Shown one piece after another: positions 11,735 through 23,305 of a stretch of 64,000 bases of DNA. Each line of letters opens with the position of its first letter. Position 1 is the first letter of the stretch. Position numbers and translations under genes: made by a program. Source of the DNA: Sclerodactyla briareus. Its lineage: Eukaryota > Echinodermata > Holothuroidea > Dendrochirotida > Sclerodactylidae. A model generated the notes under the pieces. It made no database searches. It had not been told where the DNA came from and saw only the letters and a list, made by a program, of their open reading frames with translations. The stretch covers positions 223,501 to 287,500 of the forward strand of contig JAODTK010005762.1 in the NCBI GenBank assembly GCA_026419785.1. The letters are read 5' to 3'.

Positions 11735-11852
11735 TCTGTGTGCACCTGGTTCCAGTGTATCCACAGGACATCGACAGAAATAATGTACTGGTACCATTTG
11801 GTACATGTGGCCATCATTAATCACAGGGACTAGGAACTGCAGCCATCCAATC
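11735..11852 (-). CDS. EGF-like exon D'
   Basis: Minus-strand EGF exon with acceptor CTTGCAG and donor GTGAGT (complement at 11729-11734). It encodes, with single-base indels, the [12 protein letters not shown]...CRCPVDTLEPGAHR pattern. The expected phase is 1-1. It best matches exon D (3837), sharing the GTACCATTTGG-type segment. Confidence 0.65.
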
Positions 11853-12788
11853 CTGCAAGAATATTTCAGGACAGGTTTGAAGGGGAACGAACCATATCCT
11901 CCCAAATGCTGCCCATTTCCCAATAGTGCCCAACATGGTATTTTCCAGAAGTGGAAACATTACAGCGTAGAGCTAGACGATTGTCTTTGTGATAAAAACC
12001 ATCAGCATTCATACCCCATTGGGGGGCAATCAGTGGACGTTGGTGCAATCCTGTTGCAAGATCAAGTTAGCTATGGTTGGACGCACTTTCAAGTTTTGTT
12101 TGACTCTGACAAGATTTGAAAAAATGTTGAATTAACAAATTTGACCAGCTGAGTACACAAAATGACCTTACCCTTTTGTTGATCCCATGTTAGCATGCAT
12201 CAGGCAAGTTGCATTTAAATAATTGACAACAATTGAAAACAGCAATTATACAGTTTGATCTCAAATAACTTCACATTACTTTCCTCCTCTATACGAACCC
12301 ATGAAGTCTACGTTTACTGATGTCACCAAAACAAGTTTCCCAAAATTGACCTAAGGTCGTTGAGAGCTATTGACCTTTTTGATTTTCTTCAATCCTGCCC
12401 ACTCATGAAAATAATAAGACTGCTGCTAAAAACAATAGGGACCATCTACTCAATATCTGGGGCCATTTACTACCCTAGATCAAAGAAGCCATCCTCCTTC
12501 CATGTAGGCCTTGGCGTGTTAACAAGCCATGGGGCCCACACACACGTTTCGTTATAACCCTTGGTATGTATTCCCTTCCCCACATGTTGGGCAATCATGG
12601 GCAAAAAGAAAAGGTGTGAAGGCAAATCAGGATGGGTGACAACCAACTGAATATCTTACAGAAACAACCCACTAATGGGGGATATGCCACGACAAAATGG
12701 GTTTGTGGAGCCCAGCCATGTTTTCAAACCATTCAATTTGACTATTGTAAGTACCTTGATTGTCTGTGAGGAGTAATTATCTTCCTAC

Positions 12789-12907
12789 CGCATGCACACC
12801 TGAGGTCCATTGTATCCAGCAGGACATCGACAGAAGAATGTACTGGTAACCAGTTGGAATACATGTGCCATCATTATCACAGGGACTGGAACTGCAGCCA
12901 TCCAATC
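12789..12907 (-). CDS. EGF-like exon E'
   Basis: Minus-strand EGF exon, acceptor CTTACAG, donor GTAGGA. It is nearly intact: [18 protein letters not shown] is followed by one inserted T, then FFCRCPAGYNGPQV. The six-cysteine pattern is complete except for the frame shift and an altered last cysteine region. It is 119 nt where 117 is expected. The downstream intron matches that after exon E. Confidence 0.7.
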
Positions 12908-13818
12908 CTGTAAGAATATTTCAGATGGCAAGAATGTTTTAGAGTAAACGAACCATCTTCCTTTTAAATGGCGGCCCATTTCCATTACCCAACATGCATT
13001 TTCTATAAGTGGACACATTACCACCGCGTGCACTAGACAATAATTCATGATGAACCATTGGCGCAATATCCTCGAATTTGGTCAATCGAGGGGTCAACGT
13101 GTCAATAAAGTGTTAGATCAAGAGAATTAGAATGATCCAAAGACCACCTCAAGTTTCACATTGGACTCTAACTAGGTTTGAAATTGTAAGAATGTTGGGT
13201 TGAGCAGTGAGTTGTCCTGTGATGATTCTTTTCTTCTGATGTTTTTTCTTTTTATCTTTTTTGACAGGGCATTTTCTTCTGAACTAACAAACTAACACCC
13301 CTTCGTCGGTCAACTCATCTTGGGTGAAGGGGATGTCATGAGGGGGGTTGCCTGGGTCTGGTGCTGGAGGGTCCATTAGTTTTTTCTTTCTTCTCCATCT
13401 GCTGTGTCGGCCTATCGTCTGTCACATCCATGGCGTTATTGAGACTTTTGTCCATGTTTTTGTCCCTGTGTATTCACTACTGGTATTGTACTGATATTGT
13501 ATGGCAAGCACCTTGTAGCCCACGATAAGTAATTTCCAATGCTACAATCAGCGCGAATGAGGCGCAAATGACAGGGAAGCCAGACGACAAGCTCCCATGA
13601 GGCCACGCGAGCTCTGAAAACACAGCAGCTCAGCGTGCTTAGTACAAATATTTTTAACCTTTTCCAAAACATTTGCAGCTTGTCGCGAATCCACCATGAA
13701 TTGCGGAGAGGCAACTATGAATAGCACGCATATGAGTTTGAGGCCATCCAAACTGGGCGAACTTGTTGGCGCGACTTGCCATCAAATTTTGCACAAGTGG
13801 GACGGGCATAATACTCAC

Positions 13819-13945
13819 TCCTGTGAGCAGTGGTTCCTGTGAATCCAGTCGGTAACCTAAAGACAAAGTATCCCTGATGACCTCCAGTTTGGAACACAGG
13901 TAGGCTCCGTTATCACAAGGGGGCGGGAACTGCAACCATTCTTCC
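13819..13945 (-). CDS. EGF-like exon F'
   Basis: Minus-strand EGF-like exon, acceptor TTCACAG and donor GTGAGT (complement at 13813-13818). It encodes NGCSS, then CDNGAYLCSKLEVIRD and PTGFTGTTA. An insertion in the GGGGGCGGG run breaks the first cysteine pair. The subtype is distinct from A-E and matches exon F. Confidence 0.6.
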
Positions 13946-14195
13946 CTGTGAAAATAGGTGACAAGATGAAAACAGGTGAGGCTAATATAAGTCTATGGCC
14001 TGACAGTAATCGAGTGCTGTTTATTATTATCTTTGCAGGCATGACGTAGTCCCCCGTAATCTAGTTAGAAATCTCCACATTAAAGGTGAACACATTGTAC
14101 TTTGTTGTTTTTCTCATACGGGTTTTAATCAAACATGAATCTAGTTGGGCAAGTAATGCTATTCAGAATCATGTATGACCATTTTCACTTTTTTA

Positions 14196-14465
<270 letters not shown>

Positions 14466-14744
14466 CTAGGTTAATAGTAGCTCAGCAAAAACACAACATT
14501 GCTGACATGAAATCAATGAAATGACACGATTGGCATAGCAGGTCTCACCCAGACTCCTCCTGAATTGAAGCAATTCATCTGAATTCTGTCAGTATTTTGT
14601 CCTATCATGTTTGGTAACTTTTCCTCAATTATAATTTCTCTATAATATCAAGAAGTCCCACTGTGAACTGAGCTGATTCCATATGGACTATGTACATTCC
14701 ACCACGGTAACTATATGTGTTAAGACTGTGCTGAAACTCAGCGA

Positions 14745-14850
14745 GTGGTTCCTGGAAATCTAGTCGAAAGTATTGACAGAAGTATCTTATGAGATCTATC
14801 AGAAAACAGGTACCTCCGATTATAACAAGGGCTGGAACTAGAGTCATCCA
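14745..14850 (-). pseudogene. EGF-like exon H', degenerate
   Basis: Minus-strand remnant of a fourth EGF subtype: DSSHDWMTLVPALVI, GGTCFLIDLIRYFCQYF, RLDFQEPLAEFQ. It keeps the GTC and FCQY positions but lacks other cysteines, as does its counterpart at 6915-7085. The first EGF-like remnant downstream of the ADAM exons. Confidence 0.45.
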
Positions 14851-15134
14851 GTCATGTGAAGAGTCTGAGAAAATAGCAATTTGCATTTTTGCATTAGGTT
14901 AGAGATGAGTGGGGGGAAAATGAATGGAAGGATTGGTGTGACATTTCTCGCTCAATTGAACTCTTCCAAAATTGAAGCCACTCATTTGAATTCTCATTAC
15001 TTTGTACCTTGTGTTGCTGATTGTTTGAAAAGTTTGTCCTAATGGTATAATGGATTCTTTCAACTGTGTGTAAAATGTTTTCACACCCTGTTAACCTCTG
15101 AAATGTACAGAGTTTATGCAAGATAGGTAGCATA

Positions 15135-15505
15135 CCACAGTAATCTACACTGGTCCCTGACTAATGTGGCATTCCACAGTAATCTGCACTGGTCCCTGAC
15201 TAATGTGGCATTCCACAGTAATCTACACTGGTCCCTGACTAATGTGGCATTCCACACTAATCTACACTGGTCCCTGTCTAATGTGGCATTCCACAGTAAT
15301 CTACACTGGTCCCTGACTAATGTGGCATTCCACAGTAATCTACACTGGTCCCTGACTAATGTGGCATTCCACAGTAATCTACACTGGTCCCTGACTATGT
15401 GGCATTCACAGTAATCTACACTGGTCCCTGACTAATGTGGCATTCACAGTAATCTACACTGGTCCCTGACTAATGTGGCATTCCACACTAATCTACACTG
15501 GTCCC
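15135..15505. repeat. 39-bp minisatellite, second array
   Basis: About nine to ten units of the same 39-bp repeat as at 7403. Here the unit reads TGACTAATGTGG and CCACAGTAATC, whereas the first array has TGTCTAATGTGG and CCACATTAATC. Some units lack a base. The hairpin stem is therefore imperfect in this array. Confidence 0.9.
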
Positions 15506-15770
15506 TGTCCAATATGTAGCATTCAACAGAAATCTACATGGGTCCCTGTCCGATATGTAGCATTCCACAATATTCCACACTGGTCCCAGTCCAATATGTA
15601 CCATTCCACAATATTTCCACACTGGCCCCTGATATTCCACAATAATCTACACTGGTTCTCGTCCAATATGTAGCATTCCACAATGATCTACACTGGTCCC
15701 TTTCTGATATGTGGCATTCCACAATATTTTTACACTGGCCCTGTCCAATATGTAGCATTCCTAGTAACCC
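15506..15770. repeat. Diverged units following the second 39-bp array
   Basis: Variant units with CCGATATGTAGCATTCCAC and CACTGGTCCC, equivalent to 7754-8000. Confidence 0.8.
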
Positions 15771-17045
15771 ACAATTAGGCCCTCAACCTTGTAAGCACAA
15801 CTCTGCACTTTCATACCAACAGCTGTCCTCTTTCCTGGGTGCAGGAACCGTTTTACCTAACTAAGATTTCATCAGGTACCGTTAGCCTCCACCCTTCCCC
15901 TAGTGAATTATTCATTCGACTTACCAGGCACTGTGCTCCACCCCCCACCCCCTACTGCAAATGCATGACAACCATGAGCAAAGTCAGTAGGTTCTGTATT
16001 GAGAACCAAGACTGAACTGAACTGAGACAGACTGTGCCCTCTGGTCGCTAGTTCCTACAGCTCTTGACGTGCCCTATAGCAGGTATGTGCAGCCCTTTTG
16101 CAGTCAAGGGTCAGATGTACAAATCACTACCTTATTAGCCAAGATGAAGTAGATTTATTAGAGTAGGCCAAGGCTCATCAGACCCAGCCCCCCCCCCCCC
16201 CAGGCTGCTTATGTCTACCCTGAACCACACAATAGGGACTATTTTAAAGAGCTGGTTACACTAGAACAAGTTTTTATCATCAATCTGCAGCATAAACTTT
16301 CCCAATTTTAGCATAACAAGGAATAGAGGGCCTGTGTGGTAACAGATGTCATAAATACTAGATTACCAGCAAGATACTTTCTCAAAATCAAAAGTGTTCA
16401 AACAAACTACATTTTCAAGTGATGTCATAATGATAGATGATAAAAAGAAATTGTACAAAAATTTTTTTAGCTCAAGGATAAATAGAAAATATGTGAATAA
16501 CAAAGTTTAGGGGATGGCTTTTCCACATCGGATGGTTTGAGAAATAGGGAATGAGTCATGTGGCAGAGCGTTTCAGCCATTAAGATAAACGGTCTGGTAT
16601 TATTGTGCCTAAACCAAAAAAGATTGGATCATTGCATGATACGATATCGTTGTAGTGAGGCTGGCTCTAAGTATCAATCATGCAGTTAAGACGCCACTGA
16701 AACTCTAACCACTGCATTATTATAAACAGAACCAAAATGACAGCCACCTTGCTACTCTCAACAACTATATTTACTGGTAAAAGAAACAGAATATACATAT
16801 ACACTTTGAACACAGCATTTTGTTGGAGAGGCATTAATGTCTCACAACAATCAGCTGATAATAGACATTACTGATCACCTCTCAACAAAAGCGTCTCACA
16901 TTATATCAAAGCTAATTCATACTCAACCTATTCTATCATGGAATTGCACTAGGATGACTTCATCGCAATGTCGTGCAAACAACATTGCCTCTTTTCTGTT
17001 AGTTATTGCTGGAGCACCTTTAACATTGCATAACCAAATTGCTGC
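15771..17045. other. Non-coding tail of segmental duplication copy 2
   Basis: No gene seen; equivalent to 8001-9340. It includes the poly-C run near 16188-16200 and the palindromic phrase GATACGATATCGTT near 16640. Confidence 0.7.
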
Positions 17046-17163
17046 ATTCAATGAAACATGCTGCCATGATTGTATGCATCTCACAGCATTATAATAGGAT
17101 GATATTGTACAGAATAAACATGGTGTTATTGTGAGATCACTACTGCCACATTAATTGACCTAC

Positions 17164-17278
17164 CGGGAACGACGGCGACAGTTGGCCCGCTGTCCTGGCT
17201 GCCGCCATGGCCCGGAGTGCTACAAGTGGGCCACGCCCAGTTATCGTTGCAGTGACAGTGGTTCTCAGAGTTACAAAT
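17164..17278 (-). CDS. ADAM exon: EGF-like domain
   Basis: The minus strand has acceptor CTGTTCACCAG, then 38 codons plus one base, then donor GTAGGT. It reads ICNSENHCHCNDNWAWPTCS then TPGHGGSQDSGPTV, which is the hallmark ADAM EGF-like domain (CNxxxHCHCxxxWxPPxC...GxGGSxDSGP). It joins in phase 0 to the exon at 19293 to give NGNGICNSENHCHC. The GWAPP position reads NWAWP, so the usual PP is WP. The exon ends in phase 1. Known ADAMs continue from here to a transmembrane helix; in this window the next exons on the strand are phase 1-1 EGF modules. Confidence 0.92.
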
Positions 17279-17289
17279 CTGGTGAACAG

Positions 17290-17600
17290 CAGAGAGGAGG
17301 AAAAAGACAGTCTTTAAATGTTATTTTCCAGGGGTCATTGCCTCAAGCTTCATGGTAAACTCTGTAGATTGGACAATCGGAAATATTTTATCTTGCAGAG
17401 AGCTATTAATGAGTGGAATAGCGTTCCTGAAGATGTTGTTCTGTCCACGAGTGTGAATGTGTTTCAAGAACAGGCTTGACTAATTTTTCAAGAATTCTGG
17501 GTGAATTCTTCAGGCATCTAGGTTATTCTTTCCTTTTTGAGGGGATTTGTGGCTTCAGGGCCTTTCACGAAGATTTTGTTTTTAATTCCTGCCCCTTTTC
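17290..17600 (+). pseudogene. LINE reverse-transcriptase C-terminus, plus strand
   Basis: Plus strand encodes HCLKLHGKLCRLDNRKYFIL, then QRAINEWNSVPEDVVLSTSVNVF. This matches the conserved C-terminal motif of CR1-like LINE ORF2 (FxxRVINxWNxLPxxVVxAxSVNxFK). A TGA breaks it after QEQA where KNRLD is expected. It overlaps the polypyrimidine side of the ADAM exon's acceptor by being immediately upstream in gene orientation. It may be the 3' part of the same LINE whose 5' part is at 9480-10715. Confidence 0.7.
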
Positions 17601-17616
17601 CACTAAAATAAACTAA

Positions 17617-17745
17617 ACCATTCAGATTCCATACAATCTGTACTTTAAGGAAGGCCAACCAGTTCACCAACAATACTTCAGCCATTAAAATATGATCTGT
17701 ACTTCAAAGGAGGTGAACCAGTACTAATCGATACTTCAACTAGGG
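17617..17745. repeat. 65-bp minisatellite, left part
   Basis: Two imperfect units of roughly 65 bp: CATTCAGATTCCATACAATC, TGTACTTTAAGGAAGGCCAA and CCAGTTCACCAACAATACTT. The same unit continues at 18993-19235, so the array is split by the 17745-18992 insertion. Confidence 0.75.
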
Positions 17746-18174
17746 TTCTACCGAAATGACTTTTTCATGCTGATCTGATGGCTGATTTTTTCCTATCCAA
17801 CATCAGCCGATGTTCGATCCGAACCGATGATGGACAGCATGAACTATTACGTACATGAGGACCAGTTGGCTTTGTTTGGGTTGGTGTATGAGTGTATGCC
17901 TATATCTTCCAAGAACCTCTAACGAAGACGTGGGCACACACACCCTTCAATTGTAAGCCATTCTAAACGAATTATTGGTGGAACAATTTGATTGCATAAC
18001 AGCTGAACATTTTCCTTAATAATTGGGAGCGATTTGATCACAGTTTGTGTTTTACTAGTGTTTATGCGCTAAGTCTTATTCATATAATAGCTGAAACTTG
18101 TTGTCACATGTGCTGCACTGAAATGATTACTACATTTCAAGTGCTCCAAAAAAACAAAGAACAAAAAATCAAAT

Positions 18175-18667
18175 TATTTCGTGAATTGGATGCCTAAAAC
18201 TTCCTAATGATTGTGCCTCCCTACAGTCTCTGGGTAAGTGATTCCAGTCTCTAACAGCATTGTATGAAGAGCGCTGTTTGTAGTATTTGGTCCTTCCACC
18301 GGTGATAAATAGTCTATTTGACATAGACAATCTCAGACCGTGTGAGTGCGTATTCTCTGTGAATTGGAAGAGCCTCTGAGATAATCAGGGGGCAGACCAT
18401 TGAGACATTTATATAACATTGTAAGATGCTTCTCCTGAATACGCTCATCTATTGCCTTCCATCCTAGGGTACGTATCAACATATAATCAGAACTTAACTG
18501 GAAGTTGGGATTGCCCAAAATTACCCTCGCAGCGATTTTTTGCACACGGTTTGGACTTTTTACATATCGCCCTTCTTACATGTACCCCACATATGGTACT
18601 ACAGTGGTCTAACAAAGGTATAATATACCTGTGATAATACAGTTTTACAGGTAGCTGTGTCAGAATA
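18175..18667 (-). pseudogene. LINE (CR1/L2-like) reverse-transcriptase C-terminal fragment, minus strand
   Basis: On the minus strand QLPVKLYYHRYIIPLLDHCS is followed, after frame changes, by MQKIAARVILGNPNFQ, LGWKAIDERIQEKHLTML, YKCLNGLPPDYL, and GLRLSMSNRLFITGGRTK to SSYNAVRDWNHLPRDCREA, ending at a TGA near 18177. This is the thumb and C-terminal region of a non-LTR reverse transcriptase (LPxxxRxxYY..YILPxLDYC; RxLGWxxxxxRxxxK; YKxLNGLAPxYL; WNxLP). At least two frameshifts make it dead. Its upstream end is cut by the SINE at 18668. It sits in an ADAM intron in the same orientation as the gene. Confidence 0.88.
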
Positions 18668-18990
18668 CCAAGTGGTTGGCACAGTTGGTAGAGCATCGGC
18701 CTACCACCTGGCAGACCGGGGTTCGATTTTAAAAATGGTACGTTTTGCCTTCTCGCTGAACGCTCTGCACAAGAGCAGAGACCAACAAGGGATAGGCAAT
18801 TTGCAAGTTGCCGTTGGCGTGTGATTACCCCCACCCCCATATTAAGGTACTGCCAAAAAGGCATTGCCTTATTCTGGTGAAGGTTTCGTAGCTGACAATA
18901 GGTGCAGTATCCAGGTCTGCACCTTACACTGGGCCTTGAATAGGTTCGATTCTCTGCTCGGCAAGTATACCATAAAATAAATTTTAAAAA
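18668..18990 (+). mobile_element. tRNA-derived SINE, near full length
   Basis: The 5' part is tRNA-like: an A box TGGCACAGTTGG (about 18676) and a B box GGTTCGATTTT (about 18720), spaced as in a tRNA gene. The body carries CTTCTCGCTGAACGCTCTGC, GGCAATTTGCAAGTTG, GTGATTACCCCCACCCCCAT and CAGTATCCAGGTCTGCACC, and the end has CTCGGCAAGTATACCAT followed by an A-rich tail. The tRNA part would give an internal RNA polymerase III promoter. Other copies: 28655, 32925, 41896, 52590. Confidence 0.88.
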
Positions 18991-18992
18991 AA

Positions 18993-19235
18993 ATTTAAAA
19001 AAATACTTCCAGAAGACAAACCAGTTCATAAAACAATACTTCAACCCTTCAAATACCTCACAATTCGTACTTTAAAGAAGGCCAACTAGATCGTAAACAA
19101 TAATTCAACCGTTTGGATACCCTATGAAACTGTACTCTAAGGAAGGCCAACCAGTTCATAAACGATACTTCAACCATTCAGATACCTTTCGATCATATTC
19201 TAAGGGGAGTCAGCCAGTTTATGAATGTTACTTTA
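18993..19235. repeat. 65-bp minisatellite, right part
   Basis: About three and a half units containing CCAACCAGTTCATAAACGAT and ACTTCAACCATTCAGATACC, each roughly 65 bp. The array continues that at 17617-17745 and is interrupted by LINE and SINE sequence. Confidence 0.8.
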
Positions 19236-19292
19236 CAATAACATTCTTCACAATCAGCCTAGCAATCACATGGAGCGTAATTGCAGACTTAC

Positions 19293-19370
19293 CCCATTTC
19301 CGTTGCAGTTCTGTGGGCAATCAACAATGCCAGCGTTGGAATGATCCACACATTTGAACTTGGAGCAGAG
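19293..19370 (-). CDS. ADAM exon: end of cysteine-rich domain
   Basis: Minus strand: acceptor TTTTTTTTAG, 26 codons, donor GTAAGT. It reads LCSKFKCVDHSNAGIVDCPQ then NCNGNG. Joined to the preceding exon it completes CAPEM-LCSKFKCVD, the ADAM signature CxxxxxCxxxxCVD, and joined to the next it gives NCNGNG-ICNS. Both ends are phase 0, and all cysteines of the segment are present. Confidence 0.92.
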
Positions 19371-19379
19371 CTAAAAAAA

Positions 19380-20536
19380 AGTAATAGGCTGGTTCAACCT
19401 GAACATACTATAGAAGCTCCTTCAATGCACTAATCTAAAACACTGAAAATTTTTCCTAGAAAAAGAGCAATGCCAACAGAACTCCCTCTTTCACCACCAT
19501 ACAACAGTTTTCGTTTCACAAGTCAGGTTTCTATTTTTAATGCATAGTGTACAATACCTTCCAAAGTGCATACCCGAATAAAAAACCCTCTGGCCCTCCT
19601 GCTTCAAACGTATCGGATAAAAATACAGGTTGGGAACATGGATAAGTGAACATTTGAGAATTTAATGGGAACACAATCCCCAGGTTTTTTTACTTCAGAA
19701 ATTTCACAAATTTCAGGATTATTTTTCTGATTCAAAGGACTTTCCAAAATTCCCCAGTGTCCAATGTACTAGAGAGAAAAGAAGTGCTCCCCTAGATTGT
19801 TCCGAGAAATGTTAACAGAAAATAACAATCCCTGGAGTTGCAAGATCTCATCAGCAATTCCATTCCAATTCCAAGTTATTTGTTCATCTTTTCTTTCGGT
19901 AACTTTGACAGAATTGCAACTGAAATCCATTGTTATATGACTTTTTACCCTGTGTCATTTCAATCTCCAAATATCTAGAAATTGGTGATCAGTCATAAAA
20001 AATGGGCCTAAAATAACCTTTTACACCCTGGAACCCACAATTTTGGTGGTTTTTGGTGAATATTTTGCCCAAAAAATCTCTTTTTCCCCCCCTCAACAAA
20101 TTTGGAATTTTTACAATATATCCATGTGTGAGATTTGAACCTCCTAACTTGAAAAAAAGTCATAGAATTGAATGTCAGATTTCGAGACATTTTCATTGTT
20201 GTGGAACCAGTTTTGTAAGGTTTCAAATGCAAGAAATGTTCAATATTGCAAGTCAGGCTCAATGTTTCAAGGTCCCGAAATTTGACTCTAGATTTAGAAT
20301 TCCACATTTCAATGGCTACAGGTTAGTTATTCCAGCAGCAAATCACTAATCAGTAACCAGTCCCACCCTCAGTCCTTCCAAAAATCAACCAACCTCTGAA
20401 CAAATCAACAGTGCTCATTTAAAAAATGGATTTGGCAATGATAAACATTTTTTTCCATACTTCAGAAAGTGAAAGATTTATTCAGAAAGTATAAAATGAT
20501 TCTCTGATTTTCCCTATCTAGACTGTCCACAGCTAC
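19380..20536. other. ADAM intron without recognised elements
   Basis: AT-rich intron between two cysteine-rich exons. No transposon ends or coding signal recognised. Confidence 0.5.
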
Positions 20537-20731
20537 CATTTCAGGAGCACAAGGGGAGCCGTCCGCAACATATCCAGGGTCTGGTATGTCCTCACCATGG
20601 TCCAGAGAGGCTGATTTGCAAGACCTCCTCACCCCATTCGCAAAGATGAACCCCTGACTGGCCGAGGCGAGGGAGCTCAGGATGGGGAAGTTCTGCCCCC
20701 CTTCACAAAGAGCTTCCCACACATCTGGTGT
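20537..20731 (-). CDS. ADAM exon: cysteine-rich domain
   Basis: Minus strand: acceptor TTGATTAACAG, exactly 65 codons, donor GTAGCT. It reads TPDVWEALCEGGQNFPILSS, later RRSCKSASLDHGEDIPDPGY and VADGSPCAPEM. It matches the ADAM segment DVxCGKLxCxGG...C...DxGxDxPDPGxVxDGxxC. The first cysteine of the usual CGKLxC is missing (WEALC), so a disulphide may be absent or a partner altered. The exon starts and ends in phase 0 and joins exactly to 19293-19370. Confidence 0.9.
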
Positions 20732-20739
20732 CTGTTAAT

Positions 20740-21378
20740 CAAGGGAGATGAAAAATCAACTACTTCCATTCTCAATATACTTCAAATGTTACTTGAAGAA
20801 CACCTAGAACAATGGGTTATGTGAGCTCCATGAGGGATTGACATGCCAAAATTCAGCTTGATCAGGTCAAGTGTCATGTCTAGCAAAGGAGTACTAAGTT
20901 TTATACAAATATGACTAAAATTGCCGTAATCATGCAAATTAGACACAATACTTGACTTCCAGTGATCCATTTCTTAATTTTAAGTATCTCAGGAACAATA
21001 GTGGACCATACTTAATATGTTTCATGGAAATCTAACAAGCTAAAAAAGTTGCGTGAATAAAGTGAATTATACACATTGAATAAGTGACCAATGACTTGAA
21101 TCTATGTTAAAAAAGTTCAAGACTAAATGTGGACCATACCCATCGAGCTTCATGAAATCTAACAAACTTCGAAATTTAGAATAAATTCGGATACCAAGGG
21201 CAACTGTGGGTTTTCTTCATGGTCTACTGGACATCATCGACTTACAAGGGCAAATGCGTATGTATGAATTGTGAAAATCCCAGCTGGTGAACTCCCGCCA
21301 AACAAAACCCTGACAAAAGGGGATGATTCAAGCTGATCGTGCCTGAAAGTCCTTAGCCCGGCAGACGAATCTCCATAA
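20740..21378. repeat. Degenerate interspersed repeats in intron
   Basis: Phrases such as AATCATGCAAATTAGACACA, AAATCTAACAAACTTC and GACCATACCCATCGAGCTTC belong to a widespread family also seen at 23860, 27460, 33480 and 35400. No coding potential. Confidence 0.6.
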
Positions 21379-21451
21379 AACTAACAAGCTCAGGCCAGTC
21401 CAATACAATACAGTACGCAGTCAGTCACACTAACCTACCAATACAATACAG

Positions 21452-22803
21452 CAGGGGCGGCTGTAGGGATTTTGTTTGGGGGGGCAATGTTCATTTGACT
21501 GATATTGGGGAGGGTGTAGGGTAGGGGTTTGCCCCTCTCCCTTTCAGTTTTTTTGAACAAGGAGAGAACAAACAAGCATACTTCGATTAGATGCAAAATG
21601 GTGTTATCTTTCACTGTATTCAACTCCTCATTGCACGCCAAAAAGTGCTACTGTCTTGAATTTCAGTATGTTTTTTAGAACGTTTCACAATAATTCCATA
21701 ATATCGTGCGGTCCTGTACATCCGTATAATGCTACCGAAACATGAGGGTCGGACTAATGTTAAAATATTACCCAACAAACGTGAATTAAAAAACCCGAGC
21801 AGCTGGATCATCAATTTCGAATTTCAAAGCACAATTTGTAAGCCTTTGTTTCAATTATCAGAATCAACTGACAACCAACTATACCTACCCCTGTGGCATC
21901 TAGCCCCAGAACATAGGCCTAGTCAGTTTAGCTTGAGGCGGCGATCGCACTTGCTGCTGAATTTAGCAATGATATTTTTATCTATAAGTCCACCCGAAAA
22001 TCTTTCTCCATTGCCATCAAAGCTAAGGACGACAGTCGAGTCTGACCCATGGCATTTCTCATGTAGGTTTTCAGTCTTCTTAACACAGAAAACGCTCTCT
22101 CTGCGGTAGCGGAAGATATAGGAAGTGTCCCATAAATCCGGTAAGAGGATGTGCAAGGTATAGGGAACATATCTCGCATTCGTTCAGTTCGGAATTGTTC
22201 AGTTATCTGCCTCATTGGTAGGGGATTCCTTCGGGCGTTTGTAGTGCTTTTTGTTCTAGTCATGTTGGTCAGTAGATTTTGCCTCTGGGAAAAGAGTGTT
22301 TTCTTTGATCTGCGGGTACTGGTCAGTCAGACGATCACACACGTTCCTCAAGGCCCTCTTCTGTATCCCCAGTGGCCTCCACGGGTGATTGGATACCCAT
22401 CGCTGTCTGGAACACACATTCAAAGTCATTGACGTTCTTTAGAAAACCGTTCTTCTGTACGTTGTTTGACCGTGTCCGACAGGAGGTAGAATTGTTCAAC
22501 TCTATAGTAGATCTATGCGTTAGAGAATACCATTTGTGTACCTCCACCAAATTTGCTTGGTAAACGTCTTCTATGCGGCAAACGCATAGCGATTGAGAGG
22601 AAGAAGAGCGATGTTAGACCAGTTCGAATTTTAATTAGTATAGAATAGAACATGAATATGAACGGACCAAAGAATTCAGCCCAGAAATGGAATGGAGTGT
22701 ATGGGCCTTCATCCCTACCAAACCTCTAATTTGAAATGTGTATTTGAGGGAAATGTTTGGGGGGGCAATTGCCCCCCCTTGCCCTTATGCCAGCAGGCCA
22801 ATG
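21452..22803 (-). mobile_element. hAT-type DNA transposon remnant
   Basis: The left end starts CAGGGGCGG, typical of hAT terminal repeats, and is preceded by CAATACAG (21444-21451); the same 8 bases follow at 22804-22811, as an 8-bp target duplication would. The right end does not show a clean matching terminus. The minus strand within encodes the transposase C-terminal dimerisation region (see 21923-22160). Size 1.35 kb, far less than an autonomous element. The flanks also share a longer repeat (AAACTAACAAGCTCAGG), which weakens the target-duplication argument. Confidence 0.6.
21923..22160 (-). pseudogene. hAT transposase C-terminal dimerisation region
   Basis: The minus strand reads LPISSATAERAFSVLRRLKT then YMRNAMGQTRLSSLALMAME, the hAT dimerisation signature (SxATAERxFSxLRRIKTYLRxTMxQxRLSxLALL). 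It continues in a second frame as GLIDKNIIAKFSSKC. A stop after FRVDL separates the two frames. Resembles the ZMYM1-like group of hAT-derived proteins. Not a functional gene. Confidence 0.85.
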
Positions 22804-22811
22804 CAATACAG

Positions 22812-23305
22812 TATGTAAAACTAACAAGCTCAGGCAAGTCCAATACAATACAGTACACTAAGGGTCGCAGGTAACAGTTGTCACGATAACCTACCATAAG
22901 TCCCTCCTTTCTTCCACTTTTCAGTGTGATAGGCTAAGAGGCTAGGATAAAGATCGTAAACACGAACAGCCTCTTTCGATAAGTCGCCCAAAAACAAGCA
23001 TTCTGATACTCCTAACTGTTACCAAAACTCACACAACACAAGCAACTTGGTCTTGAAAAGCAAAATAGTGAAGAGGATGAAAGTTTAAAGGCTCAATCCA
23101 AGCAGCGTACAAGAGTGCGGCTCCTCTGACAGAAAACGGAATGGCGCAATGACCACCTCTGGGCTAGGAAATTATGCCATTTCCAGTAGGCTAGCCGGCT
23201 AGCATACTGCATATTGTTGATGGTAAAAGGTAAGTGCATTCAGCCCAATAAATTTTGCAAATTGAACATACTGAATGACCTCCAGTGGACCTCAAATCTA
23301 TGTTA
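22812..23305. other. Intron, no gene seen
   Basis: Begins with the CAAGCTCAGGCAAGTCCAAT repeat shared with 21379-21420; the rest is unremarkable intron sequence with no recognised element. Confidence 0.4.

Noticed and set aside
17155-17358. Plus-strand open frame rich in C, R and G
   Set aside because: It is the antisense of the ADAM EGF exon, which has splice signals and a family match.
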